NCBI GenBank assembly: GCA_024281995.1
Contig: JAMWZW010000007.1
Location: 62,001 to 126,000, forward strand
Reading direction: 5' to 3'
Origin: Nitrosomonas sp.
GTDB lineage: Bacteria > Pseudomonadota > Gammaproteobacteria > Burkholderiales > Nitrosomonadaceae
Length of the DNA stretch: 64,000 nucleotides
Made by a program: the position numbers and the translations under genes. Below, in pieces: positions 1-8,325 of this stretch. The notes under the pieces are model-generated. The model did not search any database. It was not told the origin of the DNA and saw only the letters and a program-made list of their open reading frames with translations. Positions within the stretch are counted from its first letter, which is position 1. Every line of letters starts with the position of its first letter.

Positions 1-630
1 CTACGATTGCATCAAAGAATGATCAACCGCCCGGTTTCGAGTTAAGCTGGTTTTATGCTGGTTTTTCGAGCCAAGCAATCAATAACGTCGAGCAGTATGT
101 TTTTGCAGGTTTTGTCAGTAATGCATTGGAAAACAGGTCAACTTCCGCCATTTGGCGAGGTAACGATGGGAGTCGCCCCAGACTGGTTGCGCAAAATGAA
201 ATGAAGCTATCGGCAAATAATGTCGAACACACCCTGAAGAAAATGTATTTTCCTGTATCCGCTGCTACTACTTTCTCCACAGCAGGCGGGAAGCCGTCAT
301 GGTTTAGTGATAATGGTGAGATTGTATTTCTTGGCCTCCTCGATAACAGTTCAAATTCAGCCATTTTGTTGATTACCGATGATAGTAAGGAACAGAAAAT
401 CTTCAGCTTGGCCGAACAGCAGTTTCCGCAATTTTTTTCCGGCGAATAGGGATAACCAGCTCCTGGAAGGATTTACGTATCGTTACTATCCGACAACGAA
501 TACTTATATTGGTATCAAAAATGGAGAAGTTTTCGTGTTAGGTGATGTATTTGGTTTAGGTCCACAGCGTATCGATACAATCGAAAACACATTGCGATTT
601 TTGGAAGAGCGCGTGACAACGGGTTCGTAA
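1..630 (+). pseudogene. 3' part of an unrecognised gene, frameshifted
   Basis: An open frame enters from the window edge (first full codon at base 3) and runs to a stop at 447-449. A second frame, one base ahead, continues directly to 630 with equally protein-like sequence (GFTYRYYPTTNTYIGI, then GDVFGLGPQRIDTIEN). The change falls in a run of seven T at 432-438. Removing one T joins QQFPQFF to PANRDNQLL and restores a single product ending at 630. This is either a recent slip in a homopolymer or a base-calling error. The protein is not recognised. The visible part is soluble, mixed alpha/beta-like, with no transmembrane segment. The 5' end lies outside the window. Confidence 0.6.
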
Positions 631-640
631 GGTGTTAATG

Positions 641-676
641 ACGCATCCTTGCTAACTAATGCAAGGATGCGTTTAT
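641..676 (+). terminator. Hairpin terminator after the first gene
   Basis: A perfect 12-bp inverted repeat (ACGCATCCTTGC at 641-652, GCAAGGATGCGT at 661-672) with an 8-base loop sits 10 bases after the stop of the first gene. The trailing T run is short, so it may act as a weak or Rho-assisted terminator. Confidence 0.6.
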
Positions 677-737
677 GATAAGCTTCTAAATGGCTTTATT
701 AGAAATGAATTGCTTAAAATCAAAGTTATTGATTAGA

Positions 738-1568
738 TCAATTAACTTTGAGGGTGCCACCTTTACCCATACCACCTTCCACATCTTGAGCTTCATAATT
801 TTTTAGCGCACGCACCATTCCGTTATAGGCATCTATGAAGGCAGCAACTGTGGCTTTTCCCGCTGGCGTTTGTGAGAATCCATGAAGTGAACCGCCGACT
901 CCACTACCAAATGCATTCATCGCAGCACCAAAATTGCTGGCGGTTGAGCTGCCCTCCGATGCAGAAATCTGAACTGCTGAGCGAATGTCAAATAACGTCA
1001 GTGTCACAACCGATACTTTACTTTCCATGGATCCGGACAATGCTCCGCCAACGGCTGGATGAACAAATCCACCCACTAATCCTCCTAGTGCGGCGCCCAT
1101 TTGCCCAGTCGATGCATTGTTGATGATGATGCTAGGCTCTAAATAATAGTCTGCAGCAACCCGCTGGCCCGATTGTTGTTTCGATCCGGCGCGGTATTCG
1201 CCCGAATTGCGCTGAATATCGGTTACACGAGAAAGTCGGCTATCCGTGCGTAAATTACCGATCGAGGTAATGACAAAACAGTTAGATTGCTGAACGGCTA
1301 AGCGGATTAATGGTTCTATCGTTGTGATATGCGTGTCACTGCCAAATCGGCCATACCAGTCAGCCGCTCTGCCATCATCAACGGCTAGCGTTCCTAGCGT
1401 TTTATCACAACGTTCCAATGATTGGTTTGCGCCAACGCTGGTGCCCCCGCCTGCAGCACCGGAAACTCCCGTACTGTAACTGCCTGGTGTTACCGTTGCA
1501 CATCCGGTCAATGCCGCTAAACCGATGGTTATGGCAAGGCTGCGTTTTAAAACCATATTATCTAACAT
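738..1568 (-). CDS. CsgG-like outer-membrane lipoprotein
   Basis: This 276-residue protein starts with a basic n-region and a hydrophobic core ending in the lipobox LTGC (Cys23), so it is probably lipidated and exported. The mature part resembles the CsgG/HfaB/curli-assembly family: an early KTLGTLAVDD strand, a helix with LIRLAVQQSNCFVI, and two glycine-rich hydrophobic stretches (GAALGGLVGGFVHPAVGGAL and GSGVGGSLHGF) that could insert in or cross the membrane. CsgG forms a secretion pore for curli, but no csgA, csgE or csgF is visible here, so a curli role is not supported. GAGGGAG lies about 10 bases before the chosen ATG; an in-frame ATG four codons later is possible. It lies downstream of the caspase-like gene on the same strand, about 150 bases away. 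Confidence 0.65.
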   Translation of the reverse strand: MLDNMVLKRSLAITIGLAALTGCATVTPGSYSTGVSGAAGGGTSVGANQSLERCDKTLGTLAVDDGRAADWYGRFGSDTHITTIEPLIRLAVQQSNCFVITSIGNLRTDSRLSRVTDIQRNSGEYRAGSKQQSGQRVAADYYLEPSIIINNASTGQMGAALGGLVGGFVHPAVGGALSGSMESKVSVVTLTLFDIRSAVQISASEGSSTASNFGAAMNAFGSGVGGSLHGFSQTPAGKATVAAFIDAYNGMVRALKNYEAQDVEGGMGKGGTLKVN

Positions 1569-1716
1569 TTTGCTATTTCTCCCTCTAAAAATAATTGATA
1601 CTTCATCTACTTAAACGGCCTTAATAACATAAAATTAATTTTTTTCCAAGAAGAGCGTTGATTAAAACAGTAAGCTATGAAAGTGTAAATTTTTCAGTTA
1701 ATACATGAAGTAAAGT

Positions 1717-3291
1717 TCATTTGGACGAATTTTCATTGAAATAAAAGGTGCCTTCAATTGATCCATTTTCCCAAGGTATTTGCTTTCCTCCAGTTTCTTC
1801 TTTTACTTTAGTGCGTACCTGGCGCAGCATCATGCCAACTTCCAATCCAGGCTGGTCAAGATATTTCAATAGGTGCTTGGTGTAGGTGCCATTTCTACCA
1901 ATCCCATCTTCAGCGACATTATTCGGGTTCGTCGAAAATACTAATAACGTGCCGCTAGGCGCATTCATGCTAGTTAATCCGCGATTTGCGCCACGACTGC
2001 TACTTGGAAATGGATTGTTGCGACAGGCATCTAAGAATACCAGGTTCAGGTGACTCTTTCCTTCTCCCATTTTTTCTAAAACATCACTGGCGTTGATCGC
2101 TTTGCGTTTGATCTCATCTTCTCTGGTTAGATTGGTATCGACGGGAAGCAAGTAATTCTCCCCTTTGACTTGTATTCCATGTCCGGAATAATAGAATAAT
2201 CCAATGCCGCCCCCTTTTAAGTTCTCGCCGAAGTGATGAATGGCATCGGCCATTGCTTCAAGTGTTGCATCTGTTTTTAGGATCACTTGAAAGTTATTTT
2301 TTTTCAAAGCTTGTGCCATGTCTTGTGCATCATTGACTGGATTAGAGAGCCGCCCAGTATGTTGGTAAGCGCCATTTCCAATAACCAAAGCAATGCGGCG
2401 AGTACCGGGTTGATTGGTTTTTATAGTGTCGGTAGCGACAGATGCAGTGGCTGTGGATGAATGAATATTATTCTGTGTCTGTGTTGCCGTTAAATCTGTT
2501 GTCCGTTGATAGCTCTGTCGTTCTGGGTTTTCTGATAGTGTAAGGTTAGTCGCTGCAGTTTGCACGGTGGGGGAGTGAGTTTGCTTATTTTCGCGCAATA
2601 ATGGTGCAGATGGCCCATCATAAACTGCTGGTCCAGTTTGAGGGGGAGGAGGTGGATAAGGTGCGATAACAGGTGGAATGGGTTGCATCGGCATCCACTG
2701 ATTTGTTCCCCATTGCCAGTTGTAAGGATAATTGCGATACCAGTCATTGTAAATGTTGGGGCGCCAACGATTTTCCCATTGATGCCGCGCTTGCTTTGAT
2801 CTACGTGCTTTGGTGGCTTCTTTGAGTAAATTGGCCGCTTCTTTGTCACCCCTGCTCACAGTAATTGCTAGCCATCTTTCTGCTTCACCAGGATCTGCGC
2901 CCATCTCGCTAAAGCCAGTCAAATAAAGCCTTCCCAACGCCATTTGTGCTTTCAAATTACCACGTTCTGCTGCATCACGCATCCATTGAATTGCTTGATA
3001 GCTGTCTTGGCGTACACCGTCTGCTCTGAAGAAGCGCAGCGCAAGATCGTATGCGGCGCTGGGATCTTGTGCGGCTAGTTTTTTTAGTGCTTCAATTTGT
3101 GGATTTTTTTCAGCAGCATTGGTGGTTGCAGGCGAATTAGGCGCAGCATATCCTTTTGGCCGATCAACACAGCCGGCGGAATTGCAAATTTGAACAGTTT
3201 CTTCTGAGGATTGGTGAGTGACGCAAGCTGTAGCAAACGCCACGAAAGTGATAACGAGCGATTTTTTTAGTATTGATTGGACGTGGTACAT
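1717..3291 (-). CDS. Lipoprotein with Sel1-like repeats and a caspase-fold (C14) domain
   Basis: The 524-residue product begins with a signal peptide with a lipobox-like end (ATAC, Cys23). Residues about 65-165 form alpha-helical Sel1/TPR-like repeats (AIQWMRDAAERGNLKAQMAL, ALGRLYLTG). A Pro/Tyr/Trp-rich linker follows, then a peptidase C14 domain from about residue 297. The catalytic dyad of the caspase/metacaspase fold is visible: His371 in YYSGHG and Cys423 in LDACRNNPF. Domain order suggests an envelope-anchored protease or scaffold in which the repeats recruit partners. Substrate and role (cell death, envelope maturation, signalling) are unknown. Directly upstream on the same strand is folB, 32 bases away; the CsgG-like lipoprotein gene follows. 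Confidence 0.85.
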   Translation of the reverse strand: MYHVQSILKKSLVITFVAFATACVTHQSSEETVQICNSAGCVDRPKGYAAPNSPATTNAAEKNPQIEALKKLAAQDPSAAYDLALRFFRADGVRQDSYQAIQWMRDAAERGNLKAQMALGRLYLTGFSEMGADPGEAERWLAITVSRGDKEAANLLKEATKARRSKQARHQWENRWRPNIYNDWYRNYPYNWQWGTNQWMPMQPIPPVIAPYPPPPPQTGPAVYDGPSAPLLRENKQTHSPTVQTAATNLTLSENPERQSYQRTTDLTATQTQNNIHSSTATASVATDTIKTNQPGTRRIALVIGNGAYQHTGRLSNPVNDAQDMAQALKKNNFQVILKTDATLEAMADAIHHFGENLKGGGIGLFYYSGHGIQVKGENYLLPVDTNLTREDEIKRKAINASDVLEKMGEGKSHLNLVFLDACRNNPFPSSSRGANRGLTSMNAPSGTLLVFSTNPNNVAEDGIGRNGTYTKHLLKYLDQPGLEVGMMLRQVRTKVKEETGGKQIPWENGSIEGTFYFNENSSK

Positions 3292-3323
3292 AACTTTTAT
3301 CTTTTGTTATAGAGTCGAAAAAT

Positions 3324-3683
3324 TTATACTGAGGTAGATTTTCGTTCGATACGTACGCCAAGTTTTTTTACCCCACGTATAATCCCAAGTTTTGCAACAC
3401 TAATTTTAACCCAGGGTGAGTGAAATTCAGTCAAGATGGTTTGTGCAATATGTTCTGCTAGGGCTTCTAGTAAAGAAAAATGCTTATTCGTCAGAATATC
3501 GTTAATTCTTTCAATTATCAAAGCATAATCCAGAGCATCTTCTATCCTGTCAGATTGGCATGCGCGGCTGGTGGCAAGTGCGATTTCCATATCTATCTGA
3601 ATAGTTTGGGGGACTTTGCGTTCCCAGGGATATATACCTATTAGGGTTTTAACTTTAAAGTCGTGCACAAAAATGATATCCAT
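3324..3683 (-). CDS. folB: Dihydroneopterin aldolase
   Basis: A 119-residue FolB family protein, close to the usual 115-125. FolB converts 7,8-dihydroneopterin to 6-hydroxymethyl-dihydropterin and glycolaldehyde in cytoplasmic folate synthesis. The family pattern is clear: V-HDFKVKTLIGIYPWERK at the N terminus (the conserved G-x-x-x-x-E region), a central DYALIIERI, and the C-terminal ISVAKLGIIRGVKKLGVRI, with a Lys near the active site as in the family. It is divergent from plsY, which starts about 105 bases away; folB and plsY are often neighbours in proteobacteria. Confidence 0.92.
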   Translation of the reverse strand: MDIIFVHDFKVKTLIGIYPWERKVPQTIQIDMEIALATSRACQSDRIEDALDYALIIERINDILTNKHFSLLEALAEHIAQTILTEFHSPWVKISVAKLGIIRGVKKLGVRIERKSTSV

Positions 3684-3790
3684 TGATATTTAAACGCTAA
3701 AATGAACGGGTTATTTTGGGAATTGCAGGAGATTTACTAGCATGAGTGATGCTAGATTCTATTCTATTTTGTTCGAATGGTGCTAATTAC

Positions 3791-4405
3791 ATGACGATAT
3801 TGATATTCGGCTTATTAGCCTATTTATTGGGATCTGTGTCTTTTGCCGTAATCTCAAGTTGGATTTTTAAATTACCAGATCCGCGTACTTACGGTTCAAA
3901 AAATCCTGGTGCGACTAATGTCTTGCGTAGTGGTAAAAAAGCGGCGGCAATTTTAACGCTTGTCGGTGATGCCGGGAAGGGTTGGTTGGCGGTTTTTCTC
4001 GCACAATACTTTGCGCCACTTTGGGGACTTGGAGATGAGTGTATCGCAGTCGTTGCGCTGTCCGTGTTTTTGGGGCATGTTTTTCCGGTATTTTTACGTT
4101 TTCAAGGGGGTAAAGGTGTGGCAACGGCTGTAGGCGTATTGCTCGGTTTGAATTTGTGGATTGGATTGATGGCTATTACGACGTGGTTATTGGTGGCGAT
4201 GATCTGGCGCATATCATCTTTATCTGCCTTAGTTGCAGCTGCATTGACGCCAGCTTACACCGTGGGCATACTTGGATTTAAGAGCGTTACATTAGCGGTT
4301 TTATTAATGTCGCTTGTATTAATGTGGCGACATCAATCAAATATTGTTAATTTGCTGGCAGGAAAGGAAAGTCGTATCAATGAAAAAAAATCTCCCGGTT
4401 CTTGA
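3791..4405 (+). CDS. plsY: Acyl-phosphate:glycerol-3-phosphate acyltransferase PlsY
   Basis: An integral inner-membrane protein of about 204 residues with five predicted membrane segments. PlsY transfers an acyl group from acyl-phosphate to glycerol-3-phosphate, the first step of phospholipid synthesis with PlsX. Family motifs seen: LAYLLGSVSFAVI at the N terminus, GSKNPGATNVLR (motif 1) and FQGGKGVATA (motif 2). The frame is open 45 bases upstream, but ATG 3791 (MTILIFGLLAYLLGS) matches the family start. Its stop at 4403-4405 abuts that of the convergent tsaD, with no bases between. Confidence 0.93.
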   Translation: MTILIFGLLAYLLGSVSFAVISSWIFKLPDPRTYGSKNPGATNVLRSGKKAAAILTLVGDAGKGWLAVFLAQYFAPLWGLGDECIAVVALSVFLGHVFPVFLRFQGGKGVATAVGVLLGLNLWIGLMAITTWLLVAMIWRISSLSALVAAALTPAYTVGILGFKSVTLAVLLMSLVLMWRHQSNIVNLLAGKESRINEKKSPGS

Positions 4406-5437
4406 TCAAGCATCGGGTAAATCAATCATTTCCAAATTCCAGCGTGCATTAACAGTGAAACTGCTTGCTGGTTCCCATGAACTGATATCTGCGGTTTGTA
4501 GTCGCATAGCTCCTGCAAAAGCAATCATGGCGCCATTGTCGGTACAAAATTCTAATTCTGGATAAAAAACAGTTACGCCAACTGAGGCTGCCTTGAGGGT
4601 GAGATTGTTGCGTAACTGCTCGTTTGCTCCGACACCGCCCGCAACAACTAATTGTGTCAGACCAGTTTGTGAAAGGGCGGCTAAGGATTTTTCTGTCAAC
4701 ACTTCCACTACCGCATCTTGAAAAGCAAAAGCGATGTCTGCACGGCTTTGTTGTGTAATTTCTTGCCTGTTGATTAAAGTCAGCACTGCGGTTTTCAAGC
4801 CGCTAAAACTGAAATTGAGATCTCCGCTGTTCAGCATAGGTCGAGGAAGCTTGAATTGTCCTCGTTGCCCTTGCTTAGCGAGTTGTGATAAGGCTGCTCC
4901 GCCGGGGTAACCTAATCCAAGCAATTTTGCTGTTTTATCAAAAGCTTCGCCTGCTGCGTCATCAACAGTTTCGCCTAGCAGTTTATACTGACCTACACCG
5001 TCAACTTGCATTAATTGTGTATGACCTCCTGAAACCAGTAGTGCGATAAATGGAAAGCTAGGTGCAGGGGAAGATAATAAAGGGGAAAGTAAATGACCTT
5101 CCAGGTGATGGATGCCTAGTGCGGGAATTCCTAATGCAAAACTTAGTGATGCACCGATACTGGCACCAACCAGCAGCGCACCTGCTAATCCAGGTCCTTG
5201 TGTATAAGCAATGGCATTAATGTCGTGTAACTGGCATTTTGCTGCAAGCAATGCTTGATTGATTAATGGAAGTACTCGACGAATATGGTCGCGTGAAGCC
5301 AGTTCCGGTACAACACCCCCATATTCTCTATGCATTTCTGTTTGTGAATGAAGCGTGTGGCTGAGTAAACCTTGCTTTGTGCTGAAAAGCGCGATCCCTG
5401 TTTCGTCGCAAGAGGTTTCAATACCTAAGATAAGCAT
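4406..5437 (-). CDS. tsaD: tRNA threonylcarbamoyladenosine transferase TsaD
   Basis: TsaD (Gcp/YgjD), about 343 residues. With TsaB and TsaE it transfers threonylcarbamoyl to A37 of ANN-decoding tRNAs. Evidence: N-terminal [16 protein letters not shown], the metal-binding HHLEGH motif, [27 protein letters not shown] and the C-terminal [15 protein letters not shown] 5437 gives the usual start [10 protein letters not shown]; a TTG three codons upstream is the only longer alternative. It is divergent from rpsU, as in many proteobacteria (the tsaD-rpsU-dnaG-rpoD neighbourhood). Confidence 0.95.
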   Translation of the reverse strand: MLILGIETSCDETGIALFSTKQGLLSHTLHSQTEMHREYGGVVPELASRDHIRRVLPLINQALLAAKCQLHDINAIAYTQGPGLAGALLVGASIGASLSFALGIPALGIHHLEGHLLSPLLSSPAPSFPFIALLVSGGHTQLMQVDGVGQYKLLGETVDDAAGEAFDKTAKLLGLGYPGGAALSQLAKQGQRGQFKLPRPMLNSGDLNFSFSGLKTAVLTLINRQEITQQSRADIAFAFQDAVVEVLTEKSLAALSQTGLTQLVVAGGVGANEQLRNNLTLKAASVGVTVFYPELEFCTDNGAMIAFAGAMRLQTADISSWEPASSFTVNARWNLEMIDLPDA

Positions 5438-5487
5438 TTGTTGCAATACCGGCTCGAGAGGTTTTTCTTTTATAACAAAAATCTTAA

Positions 5488-5496
5488 TGCTATAAT
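5488..5496 (+). promoter_or_regulatory. Extended -10 promoter candidate for rpsU
   Basis: TGC-TATAAT (5488-5496) matches an extended -10 element, with no convincing -35. It lies about 105 bases before rpsU, between the divergent tsaD and rpsU genes. A second AT-rich -10-like element (TATACT) occurs nearer to rpsU. Transcript ends are inferred only. Confidence 0.4.
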
Positions 5497-5601
5497 TAAA
5501 AGCTTTTGTTGCATCTTGTTGATTTGTTGGCTGTTCGCTGCAAAAGCTTATTTTTTATTATACTATTGATTTATTACTATCACTGAGGGTTTTGCATATT
5601 T

Positions 5602-5814
5602 ATGACAACTATTAAAGTAAAGGAAAACGAACCATTTGAAGTCGCTATGCGTCGTTTTAAGCGATCCATAGAAAAAACCGGAATATTGACAGAGCTGCGG
5701 GCTCGTGAGTTTTATGAAAAACCAACCGCAGAGCGCAAACGTAAGCTTGCTGCAGCAGTAAAACGCAATTACAAACGTTTACGTAGCCAATTACTCCCTC
5801 CTAAGCTTTATTAG
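5602..5814 (+). CDS. rpsU: 30S ribosomal protein S21
   Basis: A 70-residue S21 of typical length. It begins [20 protein letters not shown] and has the family's Arg/Lys-rich C-terminal part ([20 protein letters not shown]). S21 sits near the anti-Shine-Dalgarno region of 16S rRNA and helps initiation. It is the first gene of the conserved macromolecular-synthesis cluster rpsU-(yqeY)-dnaG-rpoD that couples ribosome, primase and main sigma factor expression. Confidence 0.97.
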   Translation: MTTIKVKENEPFEVAMRRFKRSIEKTGILTELRAREFYEKPTAERKRKLAAAVKRNYKRLRSQLLPPKLY

Positions 5815-5918
5815 ATCATAATATAAAAGCTTTAATTGGAAAGATAGCCTTGACAGCTTTTATGTCGAAAGCTGATGATAAATAGTTGAGCATTTGATTT
5901 ACTAAAATAATAGTTTCT

Positions 5919-6365
5919 ATGAGTTTGAAACAGAAAATTACTGATGATATGAAAGCAGCAATGCGTTCAGGTGATGCTAATCTGCGCGATACTATTCGCC
6001 TGTTACAAGCTGCTATCAAGCAGCGGGAAGTGGACGAACGAATAGTGCTTGATGACGCAGCAATTATCGTAGTAATTGAAAAAATGCTTAAGCAGCGTAA
6101 GGATTCTATTACGCAATATGAAGCTGCAAAGCGTAATGATTTGGCTCAAAAAGAGCAAGATGAGGTGGCTATTTTAAGTGCATATATGCCGCCCGCGCTG
6201 ACCGATTCTGAAATAAATGCTTTGATCGATGAGGCAGTTTTGGTAATTGGGGCAAAAGGGATACAAGATATGGGCAAAGTGATGGCTGAACTGAAACCAA
6301 AACTTGTGGGGCGTGCCGATATGGCAATAGTTTCAACGTTAATAAAGGGAAAGATAGCCAACTGA
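5919..6365 (+). CDS. GatB/YqeY family protein
   Basis: A 148-residue YqeY family protein. Its start SLKQKITDDMKAAMRSGD, the middle VIEKMLKQRKDSITQYEAA and the end GKVMAELKPKLVGRADM match the family, which shares the tail domain of the GatB subunit of tRNA amidotransferase. A tRNA-related role is assumed from that homology but not established. It lies between rpsU and dnaG, a placement common in betaproteobacteria, and is probably cotranscribed with both. Confidence 0.9.
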   Translation: MSLKQKITDDMKAAMRSGDANLRDTIRLLQAAIKQREVDERIVLDDAAIIVVIEKMLKQRKDSITQYEAAKRNDLAQKEQDEVAILSAYMPPALTDSEINALIDEAVLVIGAKGIQDMGKVMAELKPKLVGRADMAIVSTLIKGKIAN

Positions 6366-6435
6366 TTGTTCAGTAGAATTTCTTAATGTAATTTCTTCAT
6401 AATTAATATGAGGCATTGTTGATAATATTCTGTAG

Positions 6436-8238
6436 ATGATTCCTCAGCTTTTTATTCATGATTTACTCGGTCGTGTTGATATCGTGGATGCGATTGACCG
6501 TCATGTCCCGCTTAAAAAAGTTGGCGCTAATTTTATTGCGTGTTGTCCGTTTCATAATGAAAAGACACCTTCGTTTACAGTCAGCCAGACCAAGCAGTTT
6601 TATCATTGTTTTGGTTGTGGTGCGCATGGTAATGCAATCAATTTCCTCATAGATTATAGTGGTCTAAGTTTTGTTGAAGCAGTAAATGATTTGGCAGCTA
6701 ATGTAGGCTTACAAGTACCTCAGGAAAGTGATACACATTCAAGAGAAGTTAATTCTATTAGCTTGTCGCAATCTTACATAGATGATGAATATAGTGCTCG
6801 TAGTTATGAGATATCACCGCAGGATCTAATCGCCGCAATGCAGACTGCCGCCCAGTTTTATCGAGAAAAACTTAAAGTATCGGAAAATGCTATAGCCTAT
6901 CTTAAAAAACGTGGATTATCCGGCAAAATAGCAGCGCGATTTGCTATAGGTTACGCTCCAGCAGGTTGGCAGAATCTCGAAGAAGTTTTCCCTGATTACA
7001 AATCTGAAAGAGTTCGGAAATTATTAGTTAAGGCAGGATTAGTAATCTCGAACGATGATACTAAGCAATATGATAGATTCAGAGATCGTATTATGTTTCC
7101 AATCCTCAATCAGAGAGGTCAGATCGTTGGTTTTGGAGGTAGAGTACTAAAACAGGAAGAACCTAAATATTTGAATTCTCCCGAAACGGTTTTGTTTGAG
7201 AAAGGACGTGAATTATATAATTTATTTTCATCGCGTCATGCCATTCGTGAAGCCAATTGTGTGGTGGTGGTAGAGGGTTACATGGATGTAATTATGCTGT
7301 CTCAATATGGGATTAATTATGCAGTGGCTACCCTGGGCACGGCTACCACGAGCTTACATATCCAAAAACTTTTACGTCAAACAGATAATATTATTTTCTG
7401 TTTTGATGGTGATAAAGCAGGGAAGAAGGCAGCTTGGCGAGCACTTGAAAATAGCCTGGCACATATTTCTGATGGTAAGTATTTGAGTTTTCTTTTTTTG
7501 CCCGAAGGTGAAGATCCTGACAGTTATATACGTAATTATGGAAAAGAATCCTTTGAAAAAAAACTCAAGCAAGCAATGCCGTTAACAGAGTTTTTATTTG
7601 CAGAAATATGTTCAGAATTAAATCTTCAAAGCCTTGAAGGGCGGGCAAAACTTGTAAATGATGTAAAACCTTTATTGCAGCAAGTGAAAGCATCAGCATT
7701 ATCATTGATTCTTCTCAATCGCTTAGTTGAATTGAGTGGAATTAATCGAAATGAACTGGAAGAATTGTTACAAATACGACCTGGGCGTAAGATTCGCAAG
7801 TTAGAAAATTTATCTAAACAACAATTAACCACGCCTTATCGGCGATTAATCCGGGCGCTTATTTACAACCCAAATTATAGTGTTAAACTGGATAGGAATT
7901 TACTGGTCGAATGCAGTGTGAGTGATGAAGAAGCTAATGCACTAAAAGAGCTTATAGGTTTTATTGATGCGCATCCTCATTTAATGAAGCAAACAAAATT
8001 CACGGCTTCGCTATTAACATTTCTGCAAGATAGTTCTTATAGGGCATTGCTAGAGAAGATTGAAAGCGAGATTTTAGAATGGGGTGATTCGATCGACTTA
8101 GAAGTAGAATTTATAGGGGCCTTAGAAAAATTACAGCAGATTCATCGAAATAGGCGCATGACTGAATTGCGTAGCAAGTCTTTGAATAAATTAACTGAAG
8201 AAGAGAAGCGAGAATTGCAAAGGTTGGCTATGTTGTGA
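6436..8238 (+). CDS. dnaG: DNA primase
   Basis: DnaG (600 residues) makes RNA primers at the replication fork on contact with DnaB. Domains seen: an N-terminal CHC2 zinc finger (CCPFHNEKTPSF ... FYHCFGCGAHGN, about 35-65), the RNA polymerase core with YLNSPETVLFEKG, the TOPRIM motifs VVVEGYMDVI and FCFDGDKAGKKAA, and a C-terminal helicase-binding region. ATG 6436 places the start 70 bases after yqeY and gives the usual N terminus (MIPQLFIHDLLGRVDIVD). It is the middle gene of the rpsU-dnaG-rpoD cluster. Confidence 0.97.
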   Translation: MIPQLFIHDLLGRVDIVDAIDRHVPLKKVGANFIACCPFHNEKTPSFTVSQTKQFYHCFGCGAHGNAINFLIDYSGLSFVEAVNDLAANVGLQVPQESDTHSREVNSISLSQSYIDDEYSARSYEISPQDLIAAMQTAAQFYREKLKVSENAIAYLKKRGLSGKIAARFAIGYAPAGWQNLEEVFPDYKSERVRKLLVKAGLVISNDDTKQYDRFRDRIMFPILNQRGQIVGFGGRVLKQEEPKYLNSPETVLFEKGRELYNLFSSRHAIREANCVVVVEGYMDVIMLSQYGINYAVATLGTATTSLHIQKLLRQTDNIIFCFDGDKAGKKAAWRALENSLAHISDGKYLSFLFLPEGEDPDSYIRNYGKESFEKKLKQAMPLTEFLFAEICSELNLQSLEGRAKLVNDVKPLLQQVKASALSLILLNRLVELSGINRNELEELLQIRPGRKIRKLENLSKQQLTTPYRRLIRALIYNPNYSVKLDRNLLVECSVSDEEANALKELIGFIDAHPHLMKQTKFTASLLTFLQDSSYRALLEKIESEILEWGDSIDLEVEFIGALEKLQQIHRNRRMTELRSKSLNKLTEEEKRELQRLAML

Positions 8239-8271
8239 GGTTATTTTCTGGGTGTCAGTGATGTCGAGTTT

Positions 8272-8280
8272 TGATATAAT
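8272..8280 (+). promoter_or_regulatory. Extended -10 promoter candidate for rpoD
   Basis: TGA-TATAAT at 8272-8280, in the 75-base dnaG-rpoD gap, matches an extended -10 element about 45 bases before the rpoD ATG. No good -35 is present. An internal promoter before rpoD would let sigma factor levels vary independently of primase. Confidence 0.45.
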
Positions 8281-8325
8281 CTGACGATTTTTAGCTTTAA
8301 ATTTATCCTATTATTGGAATCCGAT

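Noticed and set aside
738-1568. Curli secretion system based on the CsgG-like protein
   Set aside because: No csgA, csgB, csgE or csgF homologue is in the window, so only the lipoprotein family can be claimed.
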